A stretch of DNA of 64,000 bases from assembly GCF_933775445.1 (NCBI RefSeq), contig NC_065878.1, positions 394,001 through 458,000 of the forward strand, given 5' to 3'. Positions 1-11,448 of this stretch are shown here, one piece after another. The notes under the pieces were generated by a model that was not told where the DNA came from, did not search any database, and was given only the letters and a program-made list of their open reading frames with translations. The position numbers and the translations under genes are program-made. This DNA comes from Argentina anserina. Lineage: Eukaryota > Streptophyta > Magnoliopsida > Rosales > Rosaceae. Within the stretch, counting starts at the first letter, position 1, and each line of letters begins with the position of its first letter.

Positions 1-630
1 ACAAGTTGTTAGAAAAGGCTAGATACGACTTCGGTTCATCAAGCGAAAAGGACGACCAAGCTGCATCAAAGATGGCGCATGAGCTCGATGAGCCACAAAA
101 GAAGTTAAGAGAGCAAGGGGCAACCATTGATTCTTCTAAAGCTGGTCTCGGTTTAATTTCGAGTAAGCCAATAAAAATTTCATAGAGAAGAAGGGAGGAG
201 CGAGCTAATGTGCAACATATCAGTGTCCAGGTAGTTGAAGAGAAGAGTCAGGAGGTTCAGTCAACCCCTCGCATTCTGTCGTTCGATCGCATTTGTCTAA
301 GTTCTCGAAGAGCAACATCTGAACGTATTGAAGGATCAATCACAAGGGTGTCGGTTTTTAACCGTGTGAACATGATAGCGAGTAGAGGTTCAGTCTTCAC
401 TCGCATCGTTAGTACAACTACTCGGCCTTCCATATTCAAAAGGATGTCAAGTTCAGACAAAAATAAGAAATAGTCAAACCTCATTCCACGAAAGCTTGCA
501 TTGGAAAGGATCCAAGCACCTAAGGAATGACAAATAAGCAAGAGAAAAACGACTTGTAGTCAAGCGGAAAGCAAAGAAATCTGAAGTCTTATCCCGTCCC
601 GTATGAAAAAAGTCTTATCCGAAGGCATTG
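1..630 (+). pseudogene. Ty3/Gypsy Tat-lineage polyprotein, spacer before reverse transcriptase (decayed)
   Basis: The window opens inside a retrotransposon polyprotein. Frame 1 reads as a charged segment with KLLEKARYDFGSSS at its start and a KAGLGL motif near position 145, then stops near 183. A second open stretch at 210-473 carries repeated short motifs of the type S-V-F-x-R, which resemble the low-complexity linker between protease and reverse transcriptase in Tat-lineage elements. Several in-frame stops follow up to 630, so this part cannot be translated as one protein. The 5' LTR, gag and protease are outside the window. The lineage call rests mainly on the downstream domain order; this linker alone would not establish it. 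Confidence 0.6.
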
Positions 631-631
631 T

Positions 632-1800
632 GTGTTGGAAGTAGATTCCACGGATCAACTCAAAGTGAAGCAACATATCATCATATTAACCGGCCAAAAA
701 AGAGATAGCAACCTCGGTAATGGCGGTGAGGATAACATTGTCCAAACCTCTTATCATGTCACGGTGGCAGAAGGAGATGCCATAGAGGAAGACGATTATG
801 AAGATTTTGAAATTGAAATAGACGAAGCTCCTCCAGAACTTGAAGACGGGTGGCAAGCCACTATGGACGAACTTAAGGAGTTTAACTTGGGAACAGAACG
901 AGACCCAAGCAAACACAAAGACGCTTTCGAACAGAACTTATTCCTCAAATCGAAGCAGAAGTTGATAAGTTGATTGCCGCAGGCTTCATTAGAGAGGTTC
1001 AGTATCCCAAGTGGATCGCAAACATTGTTCCTATCAAGAAGAAGAACGGACACATCCACGTTTGTGTAGATTTTCATGACTTAAATGAGGCGTGTCCAAA
1101 AGATGATTTTCCTCTACCAATCATAGAGCTCATGGTGGATGCGACAACCGGGCATGAAGCTTTGTCATTCATGGACGGATCATCAGGTTACAATCAGATA
1201 AGGATGGCCTTAGAGGATGAGGAACTCACTGCATTTCGAACGCCCAAAGGAATTTATTGCTATAAGGTCATGCCATTCGGGTTAAAAAATGTCGGTGCAA
1301 CGTACCAACGTGCCATGCAGAAAATTTTCGGTGACATGCTGCACAAGTATGTAGAGTGTTATGTTGATGATTTGGTTCTCCAAACAAAAAAAAATAAGTG
1401 ATCACTTGTAAATTCTACGAAGAGTGTTTGATAGGTTACGCGAGTACAAGTTAAAAATGAATCATTTGAAGTGTGCCTTCGGCGTCAGTTCTTGAAAATT
1501 TCTTGGATTCATTGTGAAGCACCGAGGCATCGAGGTAGACCAATCAAAAATGAAAGCCATCCAGGAAATGCCAGAGCCAAGAAATTTGCGCGAGTTGAAA
1601 AGCCTCCAAGGACGACTTGCCTTCATCAGACGGTTCATATCGAACCTGGCGGGCCGTTGCCAACCATTCAGTCGACTCATGAAGAAAGATGTTCCATTTG
1701 TATGGGATGAAGCTTGTCGCAATACCTTTGAGAGCATAAAGAAATACATGGCGAATCCTCCAGTGTTGGGTGCACCTGTCGCCGGGAAACATCTTATCAT
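632..1800 (+). pseudogene. Ty3/Gypsy reverse transcriptase (Tat lineage), frameshifted
   Basis: This is the RNA-directed DNA polymerase of an LTR retrotransposon. The segment at 632-960 is the acidic lead-in. The palm and fingers are open at 970-1401 and show the usual Ty3 landmarks: a K-K-x-G-x-x-x-x-C-V-D-F block, the PFGLKN motif, and the catalytic YVDD box near 1360. A frameshift follows at about 1400, and the thumb region resumes in another frame from 1514 (HRGIEVDQSK). The polymerase therefore cannot be made intact. The same polyprotein continues into RNase H, which is split by the MULE inserted at 1935. Confidence 0.9.
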
Positions 1801-3156
1801 TTACATCGCGGCTCAAGAGAGATCACTTGGGGCCCTTCTTGCCCAAGAAAATGAAGCAAAAAAGGAGAAAGCCTTGTACTACTTAAGTTGGACCCTCACC
1901 GGACCTAAGTTAAATTATCCGCTGATAGAGAAAAGGCAAAAATGCTGATTTGCACCCCAAACTCTGTCATAATTGTCAATTTGCACCATGAACTTGCATT
2001 TGAGTCAATTTACCTCCTAAACTTGGTAAAAATTACCGATTTGCACCCTATCCGTTAAATTTAATGTTTTCCATCCAATTTTAAGTCACATGTCATGCAT
2101 TTGAGGGGCAATATTGTCATTATATATTTATTCATATTTAATAATGAAATAAATTAATAAAATTACTTAAGATGAACACTTGTTATAATTTTTTTTCGAA
2201 ATATGTTATTGATTTATATATTTTATTATTTTACGTGATATAGTATGTTAAAAGATATTAGAAAAATATAAATAAATACATTGAATTAAAAATAAATATG
2301 TGTTCTGAGAAAATTACTATCCTACCATTGTGTGTGTCTTAGCATTATTAGGTTTCATGTCACAGATAGATTCGCATCTCTGTAATAGATTAGGACTCCG
2401 AATCCTACGGGATTATAGTTATATAATGCCTATATATAGGTCTCATTATCAATAATTAAATGGTTACGTTTTGTTCCATTACGTCGTTATTATTCTTGTT
2501 TCGTTCCTCATTCAACAATGTGAACATATAAATATAAATATAAATATATATATATATATACACACAACACACTATATTTGAATGGGTGGGTATGTTGAAT
2601 ATATAATTCGAAGTAGGGTTAAGTATGTAGAAAAAAGATGTAAATAAATAATTTGATTAAAAAATAATCCTCCTTTTAAGAATATTTGTATTTGTTTTTA
2701 AGAAAAATATAAATAGACAATGACAAAATTACCCCTCATATGCATGACATGTGACGCAAAATTGGATAGAAACAGTTAAATTTGACGGATGGGGTGCAAA
2801 TCGGTAATTTTTACCAAGTTTAGGAGGTAAATTGACTCAAATACAAGTTCGGGGTGCAAATTGACAATTTTAGCCAAGTTTGTGGTGTAGTTTGGCAATT
2901 TTGCCTAGAGAAAATGTGTCTTGCACTCATGTTGGTCATTCAAATGTTGAGGCATTACATGCAAGCTTACACAATGCACTTGGTGGCGCGAGCCGATCCA
3001 GTTAAGTTCATATTATCTAAACTAGTTCTAACCGGGTGCATGGCTAAGTGGGCGTTACTATTGGACCAATATGACATCATATATGTGCCCGCTAAAGCAG
3101 TGAAAAGACAGACATTGGCTGACTTCCTGGCGGACCACCCTATTCCAGCGGATTGA
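1801..3156 (+). pseudogene. Ty3/Gypsy RNase H (first), split by a MULE and ended by a premature stop
   Basis: The conventional RNase H domain begins near 1780 and is open to 1934. It is interrupted by the 971-bp element at 1935-2905, and resumes at about 2915 to end at a TGA at 3154-3156. Leaving out the element and one copy of its 9-bp target duplication brings both halves into a single frame. In related elements a tryptophan follows the ADHP-type motif where this copy has TGA, so that stop looks like a single-base nonsense change. Downstream, the acidic linker DDFPDEEVF continues in frame into the second RNase H. Function in life: degrading the RNA strand of the RNA-DNA hybrid during retrotransposition. 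Confidence 0.85.
1935..2905. mobile_element. Non-autonomous MULE (Mutator-like) with long terminal inverted repeats and 9-bp TSD
   Basis: The element is 971 bp. Its ends are inverted copies beginning GGCAAAA, with similarity running inward for roughly 170 bp (shared blocks include GTCAATTTGCACC and GGTAAAAATTACCGATTTGC). It is flanked by a perfect 9-bp direct repeat TAGAGAAAA at 1926-1934 and 2906-2914, the target-site size typical of Mutator-like elements. The interior (about 2110-2720) is AT-rich, contains an AT/AC microsatellite near 2540-2570, and has no coding capacity, so it would have moved only with a transposase supplied elsewhere. It sits inside the RNase H coding part of the Ty3 element and is therefore younger than it. 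Confidence 0.88.
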
Positions 3157-3166
3157 GAAATCTCAG

Positions 3167-3951
3167 ATGACTTCCCAGACGAGGAAGTCTTCCTTGCAGA
3201 GGTCCTCCCTACTTGGAAGATGTTTTTCGATGGCTCATCTAGGGCAGACGGAGCAGGGGCTGGTGTTATCTTTGTCTCTCCACAAAAACAACTATTGTCT
3301 TATTCTTTCACTCTTGGGGAACTGTGCTCCAACAATGTTGCAGAGTACCAAGCGTTGATCATGAGATTACAGACAGCGTTAGAAATTGAAATCCAAAGTC
3401 TCGAACTGTATGGAGACTCGAAGTTGGTGATTGATCAACTGCTCACTAATTACGAGGTCAAGAAAGAAGATTTGGTACCTTATTTCCAACTTGCCACACA
3501 ACTCTTGAAGGGCTTTGATAATGTTACACTCATACATTTGCCTTGGAAAGAAAATCAAATGGCAAACGCATTGGCAAACTTGGCGGCAACTTTAGCATTG
3601 TCTGGAGATGAAATTTTGGAAAGGTGGGTCATGACAACAAAGCCTTCACTCCAGTCTGCCAGTTCTCATGTAGTCTTGAGCATTGATGTTGAAGATTGGA
3701 GACATCCTTTTATCGACTATCTTGAGCACAACAAGCTTCTCGAAGATTCGAAGCAAAGGTGGAGCATCAAGCGGCGAGCATCGCGCTTCCTCTATTACAA
3801 AGAAACTTTACATCAGAGGTCATTTGATGGAGTACTCCTTCGATGCTATGGAAAAGTTGAAGCAGTCAAAGCCATGGAAGAGGTTCATTCTGGAGTGTGT
3901 GGAGCACATCAGTCAGGATCAAAGTTACATTTTCAAGTAAGACGACTGTGA
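3167..3951 (+). pseudogene. Second, archaeal-type RNase H (aRH) of the Tat-lineage pol
   Basis: The open frame 3220-3951 begins MFFDGSSRADGAGAG, the DG-S-x-x-x-x-x-G-x-G signature of bacterial/archaeal-type RNase H. It continues with an E-Y-x-A-L block (LCSNNVAEYQALI) and a D-S-K-L-V motif (YGDSKLVIDQ), which supply the expected acidic residues. A second RNase H between RNase H and integrase is a hallmark of the Tat/Ogre lineage of plant Ty3 elements, so this domain is the best evidence for the lineage. This part has no stop for 243 codons. Its C-terminal end runs into the zinc-binding N-terminus of integrase (HSGVCGAHQSG), where the frame breaks at 3951. Confidence 0.85.
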
Positions 3952-4943
3952 TATTATTGGCCCACCATGGTCAATGATTGTATGGAGTATGCACAGAAAT
4001 GCCACGCTTGTCAGTTTCATGCCAACTTCATTCATCAACCACCTGTGCCGTTGCATCCGACAATTGCTTCGCACTTAATTCGATGTCTGGGGAATGGATG
4101 CAATCGGACCCATCACTCCAAAATCATCGGCTGGTCATATGTATATTCTGGCAGCCACGGATTCCTTCTCAAAGTGGGCAGAGGCGATACAACTGAAAGA
4201 AATAAAGAAAGAAAATGTTGTGGACTTCATTACGGGAAGCATTATACAACGCTATGGTATACCGCGATGCATCACCACAGACAACGCCAAGTACTTCTCG
4301 AATACCGCAACAGAAAAGTTGAGCAAGAAATTCCACTTCAAACTTCACTTCTCTTCGATGTACAACGCTCCGACAACTGGTTTGGCAGAAATATTCAATA
4401 AAACGCTTTGTAACATTCTGAAGAAAACTGTCAGTAAGAAGCAGAGGATTGGCATGAGAAATTGGGCGAAGCTCTCTGGGCTTATAGAACGACGTATCGG
4501 ACAACCACAAATGCTACACCTTATTCTCTCGTCTACGGTGTCGAAGCCGTGTTACCATTAGAGAAAGATATTCCGTCATTGAAATCGTTTTGCAAAAAGG
4601 TCTGACAAATGAGGAAAATGTCAAGTTGCGCCTTCAAGAGTTAGAAGCTTTGGACGAGAAGAGGCTTGATGCACAACAACACCTGGAATGCTACCAAGCT
4701 CGGATGTCACACTCCTTCAACAAAGGTGTTCGACCACGGTCATTTCAAGTTGATGATTTAGTTCTTGGTGTTCGAAGACCCATCATTATGACGCACAAGA
4801 CTGGCCCCAAATTCAAGTCAAAGTGGGATGGTGCTTACGTCGTCAGAGAAGTATACATCAATGGAACTTACAAAATTGTGGCGGAAGACGGTTTGAGGAT
4901 CAGTCCCATTAACGGCAAATTCTTGAAGAAGTACCATGCTTGA
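3940..4943 (+). pseudogene. Ty3/Gypsy integrase (Tat lineage), several frameshifts
   Basis: The HHCC zinc-finger part is at 3900-4040 (CHACQFH pattern). The catalytic core is read from 4094: the first Asp in ATDSFSKW, the second Asp in TDNAKYF, and the Glu in GLAEIFNKT, giving the D,D,E triad in order. Frame changes near 4090, 4450 and 4560 separate the core from the C-terminal part at 4590-4943 (GPKFKSKWDGAYVVREVY), which matches the usual integrase tail. The terminal KKYHA just before the TGA matches the normal end of Tat-lineage pol. The enzyme would insert retrotransposon cDNA; this copy is dead. Confidence 0.88.
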
Positions 4944-5326
4944 AAACGTCACACCATGCTCCAAGTCTGCACGAGCCTAAACTGCACAAGACAAAAAAAA
5001 CAAAAAAACAAATGAACAAAAAAAAATAAAAAAAATGTTCACACATGCATGAGCTTAAACTGCACAAGGCACCAAAAAAAGAAAACAAAGAAACTCTGGA
5101 ACTACGTGATGACTTGATTCTTTCTTTAGAAGGATACGTAGGCAGCTTGAGAATAATAATCTTAAGTTCAGTCACACCAAAATAAAAATAAGGGTTTTTC
5201 CATCAAATAATAAAGCAAATTCTTATTTCACTGATAGTAAGTTGAATTTTAAAATCGACTTATTACAAGATGATTAAAAAAACATAACAAAAAGAAAGAG
5301 CAAGTCTCGATCATTCAAGTCAGCTA
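4944..5326. other. A-rich spacer between Ty3 pol and antisense PMD gene
   Basis: I see no gene here. The stretch holds long A-runs separated by two related segments containing TGCACAAG and AAACTGCACAAG (4971-4990 and 5055-5075), suggesting a small imperfect direct duplication. It separates the stop of the sense pol from the stop of the antisense PMD gene, so the two are tail-to-tail. Confidence 0.5.
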
Positions 5327-6561
5327 TCATATCCAGGTCAAACCCTTGAAGCTACTACGATGTTCTTCAAAACTAGCTCGCAACTTTTTTGCCTCTTCAA
5401 TCTCTGCTACAGTCAGTTCTGAAATCTCTTGGATTTGGCACCTTGATAGAGCGTTAATAAAAACGTTTATAATAAACCTTGTAAAACATCATCGTTAGTA
5501 TAGAATAAGCAGGGATTGTTCTTTCCGGGGAATTGAATGGAACTCTACACTTTTAGTGTTAACAAATAATGGGGGGGGGTTTGAGATTGATTATTAACTA
5601 CTAAAATAAAACCTAAATTACTATTTACATGATCGACTTCTCTTTAACAAACTTAAACCAAATTTACCATTACACCACATAATTACAAGTTCAAACCTAT
5701 CATGCATTCAAATTTGACCAATTACATACTTTTTAGACACAAATACAATAAGAGCCTTAGGGTATCATCTAATCATGCAAGATTTCATTTAACATTTAGA
5801 TTGACTTAGGGCCTAATCTAAATTTGCATGTAATCGAATTCAATAACCTTTAGAGTAGAAATCAAACAAGATTATATTTAAGCACCAAATATTTGTTGGA
5901 GACATGTTTCATGTATGGCGTCACCCACCATGGTTTCACATGCAAATTTCTAAATTTTTTACCACTTTTAATCAACACAAACCGAACCTTCTTAAGGCAT
6001 GATTCGATTTGTGTCAATATGGTTGATGAATCTAGCACTCAAACACAATGTTAGGGACTCCATCCAAGCACTAAATTCATATGCACATGTCTGAAAATTA
6101 TCTAAAAGTATGAGAAAGATGATTAAAACATAATAATATAAATACAAACTCATTAATTATAGGAAACCATCAATTCGGCAAAGATCCAAAAATGCAATAA
6201 AACAATCTGAAAATTTCGATTCTTAATACAAAAAAAATAATCTCATACAAACATCATACTACAATCTTTATAGACAAAGTATTGTAAAAAATCAAAAACG
6301 AACAAACCCGTGGACTAGAGTTGCGAGAATCACACGTTGTAGGAACCTTGGAGGTGTGTCTTCAATGGTGATTTCGGTGGAGATGAAATTTGTATATGAG
6401 GGAGAATGGCTTGCTGTTTTGATGAAGGATGTTTGAGGTAGTATTTTGGTAGAGATTTGGCTCTTAAATGCAAAGGAGAAGTGATTTTATTTGAGAGATA
6501 CAACCATGTATATATACATGAAAGAATGAGGGTAGTTGCATCTTTCCTCATATTATAATGT

Positions 6562-6994
6562 CATGCTTTAATCCCTTAAATCATGGCAAGTTTTATTCCC
6601 TAAAACATGCCATGTTTTATTTCCTAAAACATGCCATGTTTTATTCCCTAAATCATGTCATGTTTTATGCCTTTAATGATCATCTTTCATTTAATTGTTG
6701 CATGACTTGGCTCCATCTCTTTTTCTATAATTATCTCTTCAATCCAATCTGAAAAATAAGAAAATAAAATCATAAGTAAGAGATAATTAGTTTCAAAACC
6801 TAACAAGGATTCCTAGTCAAACTAGGACTATAGACCAATTATGCGTTTTAACTCATGTAAGCACAAAAATGCATCTAATACCGCCCAAGACTCTTACTAC
6901 GACTCAATAACTCAATAGTACAACAATAAGGGCTAAGTAAAGTACAAATTAAGGTAAAAACATGTTAAGAACGTCGCACAAAGTGCTCCTATCA
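6562..6994 (+). repeat. Direct repeat copy A (LTR end)
   Basis: It matches 8165-8547 over almost its whole length, including the shared block TAATACCGCCCAAGACTC and the terminal CACAAAGTGCTC. It is longer than copy B mainly because it carries one or two extra units around CATGCCATGTTTTATT. Confidence 0.9.
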
Positions 6995-8164
6995 ACTACC
7001 CGACACTTGGCTTTTGCTAGTCTCTTAGCAAAACAAAACTAAATAAGACACTATTGTCCCTAAATGATTGCCTCAGAATCTCAAAACACATAGCTTTCAA
7101 GTTTAAGCATTTGAATGTAAGCACATAAATTCCAAGTTTCATAAACATGCTTCATAGTATGAATAAGTCAGATACGAGATAATAAGCATTTAATATGTTT
7201 AGTCAATCCAATCCATCTCACAAGACATACTCTATTCTTTTCACTCAGATTCATGGTTATCATTCACACACAAGTATATGCAAGAGAAAAGATATTAAGG
7301 CATGAAATAACTTACATATTTCAAAAAATGAAAACACTTTGTGAATAATAGAGGAAAACCTCATTTAACAACTAAGTGCACAAATGGACCAAAACCATAT
7401 GCTCAACTCTTGTGATCATCTCCACAAACTAAGATTTGCTCATTTTAAGAATCATTAGGATCATTAGATAAGGTAAATGTTTAGGCTTAGCTAAAGGCAT
7501 GGAATATCAAGGAATCACAAAGATAATCCTATAGACTTAGCAAAGTAAACATCATCCTTATGACACAACACACCATCGGGGGCCGAATATAACAAGTTGG
7601 ACACAATTATCATTCTAACCACAAAGTGAACATGGAAAAAGGTCAAGTAAAAATTTTAGACCTTCAATTACAACTCAACTCCAAATCACAAATGGAAGAC
7701 AACATATAATTTTTTTTCTTTTCTTGCCAAGTTCATCATTCATTTATTTTCTTGTTTTTTTTCAAATGTGTTCCACCCCACACTTATTTCATGGATCATC
7801 ATAACATCATCTGAACAAGAATTCTGCCAAGTCTATAGGATAATATAGATGTAACTATACTAAACATGGAGATAACATAGGTGATGAAGAAAAGGCTTAA
7901 TATAGGCTCAAATGGGGTTCAACTAAGGGGTCCCAAACCTGGCACATAAAAGGATACATGGATGTTTGGCTAAAGTGGTGGTAATCTTAGAAATGATCCA
8001 TAAATCCCTTTCAAAATCAGAGCATTTTATGACTTAAAAGTTTCAACAATCACAAAAGATGAGTTCTAGTAAATTTTAGAGTCCATTAAAAGCTATGGCA
8101 CATAGTCATTGAATATGCAAAGAATAATGAGGTTAATGAAAACCACGAAATTAAACGAATAAAC

Positions 8165-8547
8165 ATGCTTTAATCCCTAAATCATGGCAAGTTTTATTCC
8201 CTAAATCATGCCATGTTTTATGCATTTAATGATCATCTTTCATTTAATTGTTACATGACTTGGCTCCATCACTTTTTCTTTAATTATCTCTTAAATCCAA
8301 TCTGAAAAATAAGAAAATAAAATCATAAGTAAGAGATAATTAGTTTCAAAACCTAACAAGGATTCCTAGTCAAACAAGGACTCTAGACCAATTATGCGTT
8401 TTAACCCATGTAAGCACAAAAATGCATCTAATACCGCCCAAGACTCTTACTACGACTCAATGAATCAATAGTACAACAATAAGGGCTAAGTAAAGTACAA
8501 ATTGAGGTAAAAACATGTTAAGAACGTCTCACAAAGTGCTCATATCA
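8165..8547 (+). repeat. Direct repeat copy B (truncated LTR)
   Basis: Second copy of the segment at 6562-6994. Differences are scattered single bases, so the two copies diverged modestly after insertion. It abuts the right CACCT target duplication. Confidence 0.9.
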
Positions 8548-10109
8548 CACCTCTTATGTTCTAGATTAACAAGTCTTGCATCGTGAAGAAAAAAGTCTGC
8601 ATCTAGCGAGTCCAACGTCTGCTCTAGCTTCTGTTGTTCTTTCTTCAAGTTCTCAAGGGACTCAAGCATAGACTGACGCTGATCAAAAGTATTTTGTCGA
8701 ATTTCTTGGGTGTCGTGATTTCGGACTCTGTCTCTGCTAATTTTTGGGCACTTGTGCCCATGGAGCATTTGTGAGTGCATGCAAGTCTTGCCGAGTCATA
8801 CAGGGTAGCGCTTGTCATCAACTGCTCCAATTTGTTTTTTATTGTTGATGGGTCGACTTCATATTTGCTAAGTTCATTTGTCAACATATCAAACTCATTC
8901 TTCCTAACAATAATCATCTTCAGAGAATACGTCGCTATCAAGCCTTCTATCTTTGCACAAACTTCCGCAGCTGCTTACATGCGGATATCGTGGAGTCATT
9001 GACTTGTATCCACTACCTCAATATCGCACACAGAAGCTTTAGGAAATATTGTTCTTTCTGAAGGCTTTGTACTCCTCGTCGCCATGGACAAACCTGCATA
9101 TATGAAGAAAAAAAAACTGGATGAGCATAAATTATTGAAGAAATAAGGGAAAATAGTATATAAATATATTCGCGTGTACCTCTCTGGTCAACTGGCTGTG
9201 GTTCACTCTCCTTTCGACGTACTTCTTTTTCTAAGAGAGTATTAGCTGCACACTCCTCAAAAGGAAATTCAACGCCGTCACCTGAGCAGACTTCATCAAA
9301 ATAACTGATATCTTCAAGCTGGGAGGAACAAAATTGGATCAAGTCGGCAATAAGTGAACTGTTGAATATGATACATTCAACATGACTAAATGGGACAAGT
9401 ACAAAAGCGAATACAATAATTTTTTTTAAGGGAATACCTCAACATGCGCGGGCACGAGTTTTGAAGGACCAGGAGCATCCACACGAAAATTGCCGCCAAG
9501 ATCAAAATTGGCATTGGGATTGTAGTAAATAAGGACAAGATCAGCATCATCCCTCTTTTGACGTTTGAAGTGCACGTCAGTATGGGCACTACTGCTACTT
9601 CCGCTACGCCTTTTGGATGTAGCAACCTTCTCCTTCGGCTTGGGGTGAGAATCTGATGAATCTCCGATTCCTTCCAAAACTGGAGGTGGTGGAACCTAAT
9701 CGTTATCAACCGGGGGCAAAGCTTCGGCGGAAACCAAAATTTAAAGAGGAGTTGTCGCACAGTCGTCTCCTTTAGCTTTTGGAGGCTCTTGTTGTGGCAA
9801 ATTCACAATGGGTATCTTCATAGGCTTCATCAACGCACGATGATGAACTTTAAACCACCATTGGACGTAGTCCTGAGTAACCATAAACTTCGTGATGTCG
9901 CTTTTCATAGGCAGGATTGCCTCACCCTTTGTGCCAAGGTTCGTAAAACTATCCCAAAAATAGTATGTCTGAACCAAAGTTACAGCCCGACGATCTCCGT
10001 GGGAACCTCCGGGAACACCTTGAACATATCCGAATTGTCGGCTGAATCGTTGAGGACTATATGGTTCGACTACTCGCCAACTATCTTGCCGTAAGGACAC
10101 AAATCCGGA

Positions 10110-10171
10110 GCGAAGACTAATGAGATATGCAGAATCCGAAGCGAAGACTAATGAGATATGCAGAATCCGAA
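10110..10171. repeat. 31-bp tandem duplication in the PMD gene
   Basis: GCGAAGACTAATGAGATATG and the following 11 bases occur twice back to back, starting at 10110 and 10141. The period is 31 bp, not a multiple of three. On the minus strand both copies encode the same SDSAYLISLR stretch, one in each of two frames, so the duplication itself breaks the PMD reading frame. Confidence 0.9.
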
Positions 10172-11448
10172 GGAGAGGCTCCGTGGGTGTCAACGATCAG
10201 TTTGCACACACTTGAGACTTTGCCAAATCGTTCCATCTGCACAACATCACAAGCAGTGAACAAGGCACGAGCCTGCCCATCCTCGAAATGTCTTGCCAAA
10301 AATTCCCCTAAAATATGGACCATCAAGGACCTGAAGCTTTCTGGATGTCGAGAGAATAAATGGGTGCCGAAATATTCACCCAACCACCCATACAAGTAAT
10401 GAAAAGGAAGCGCAGTTGGACAGCATCCTGGATCATTAGAGACAGATATGGCATTCAAACCCTAATATATATTCGCCAATACGGGAACCACCAGACAATA
10501 GTTTTGACCTCGGGACATTCTGCGAGCAATCTTAAAAACTCCCGGACGAATAAAACCTGCATCATTCTTCGGGAATAAGAATAAACAAAGCCAACACGCA
10601 TAAAAGGCAGAAAGGTAAACATATTCCATGCTTGCTTCTTCTACGCCTAGATCCTCGAATGGTGAAAGGTCTTCCAGAGTTCGCTGGCGAATCCCCGGAA
10701 TGGCGCCAGATGGATTGTGAGTACTAGTGGGTGCATCCCTCTTGTTTTGTGTACTCTTGGTGGGAGGTCTTTTGTATCTCATCTGGCCTTTATATCAATA
10801 CCGTATTCCATTCTTTACTCTTTGCAGAAAACTCACCAATGGGTGGAACGACTTCGTCATAAAACCTTCAAAGGATAGGCAAGCCTCCAATATGCTCAAG
10901 GTCCAAAAGAGATATAGACATCTCCCCTTGCGATGTGTGCGAGTGTTTATAGCAGGGCACCAATATTCACAAAAAGCTCGCATCACGGGAGCAACACGAT
11001 CATGGCTGAATAATGACACAAACACTGCTCAATAGAGGCATGCCTTCTTGATGTGGTCTTTGTTTCGGTTTAATACATCTTCTACCCACTCCCAGTAGCA
11101 CTCTATATAGGTAAAGCCGCCGGTAGTTTTGAAACGCACCCCATTTCACGGAGTTGTTGGATATAGAGTCGTTGAGAAGCTTGAATGACATCGTAGGAGC
11201 ATCTTTTTCACGATGTACAGACTTCAACATCAAAACGTCTGAACTTAGCTCCTTGTTGCTTGACTTGGGTGATTGGAAGCTGGCTTCTTGGCGATTCACT
11301 GCGTAAGTCCACTGCGAGACGGGAGTTAAGCTGCTATAGAATGGAGCTTTAAAGGCGAATGGCCCAGTGAGAGAGGGATATGTAGTTAAGGTGGTGTCGT
11401 CATGTTGCTCATCTTCAACATCGTCGAGGATAGTGATCGTCCCATCCT

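Larger units (their letters stand above)
5444..8547. mobile_element. Non-autonomous LTR element with truncated second LTR, 5-bp TSD CACCT
   Basis: The element begins TGATAGAGCG and ends GTGCTCATATCA, so it has TG...CA ends, and it is flanked by CACCT at 5439-5443 and 8548-8552. A copy of its terminal 430 bp is found internally at 6562-6994, ending GTGCTCCTATCA. I read 5444-6994 as one LTR (about 1.55 kb), 6995-8164 as a non-coding interior, and 8165-8547 as the remaining end of the other LTR. No gag or pol is visible. Short palindromic ATGCCATGTTTTAT units are repeated within 6590-6680. It is inserted in the coiled-coil tail of the PMD gene. The orientation of the element is undetermined. Confidence 0.72.
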
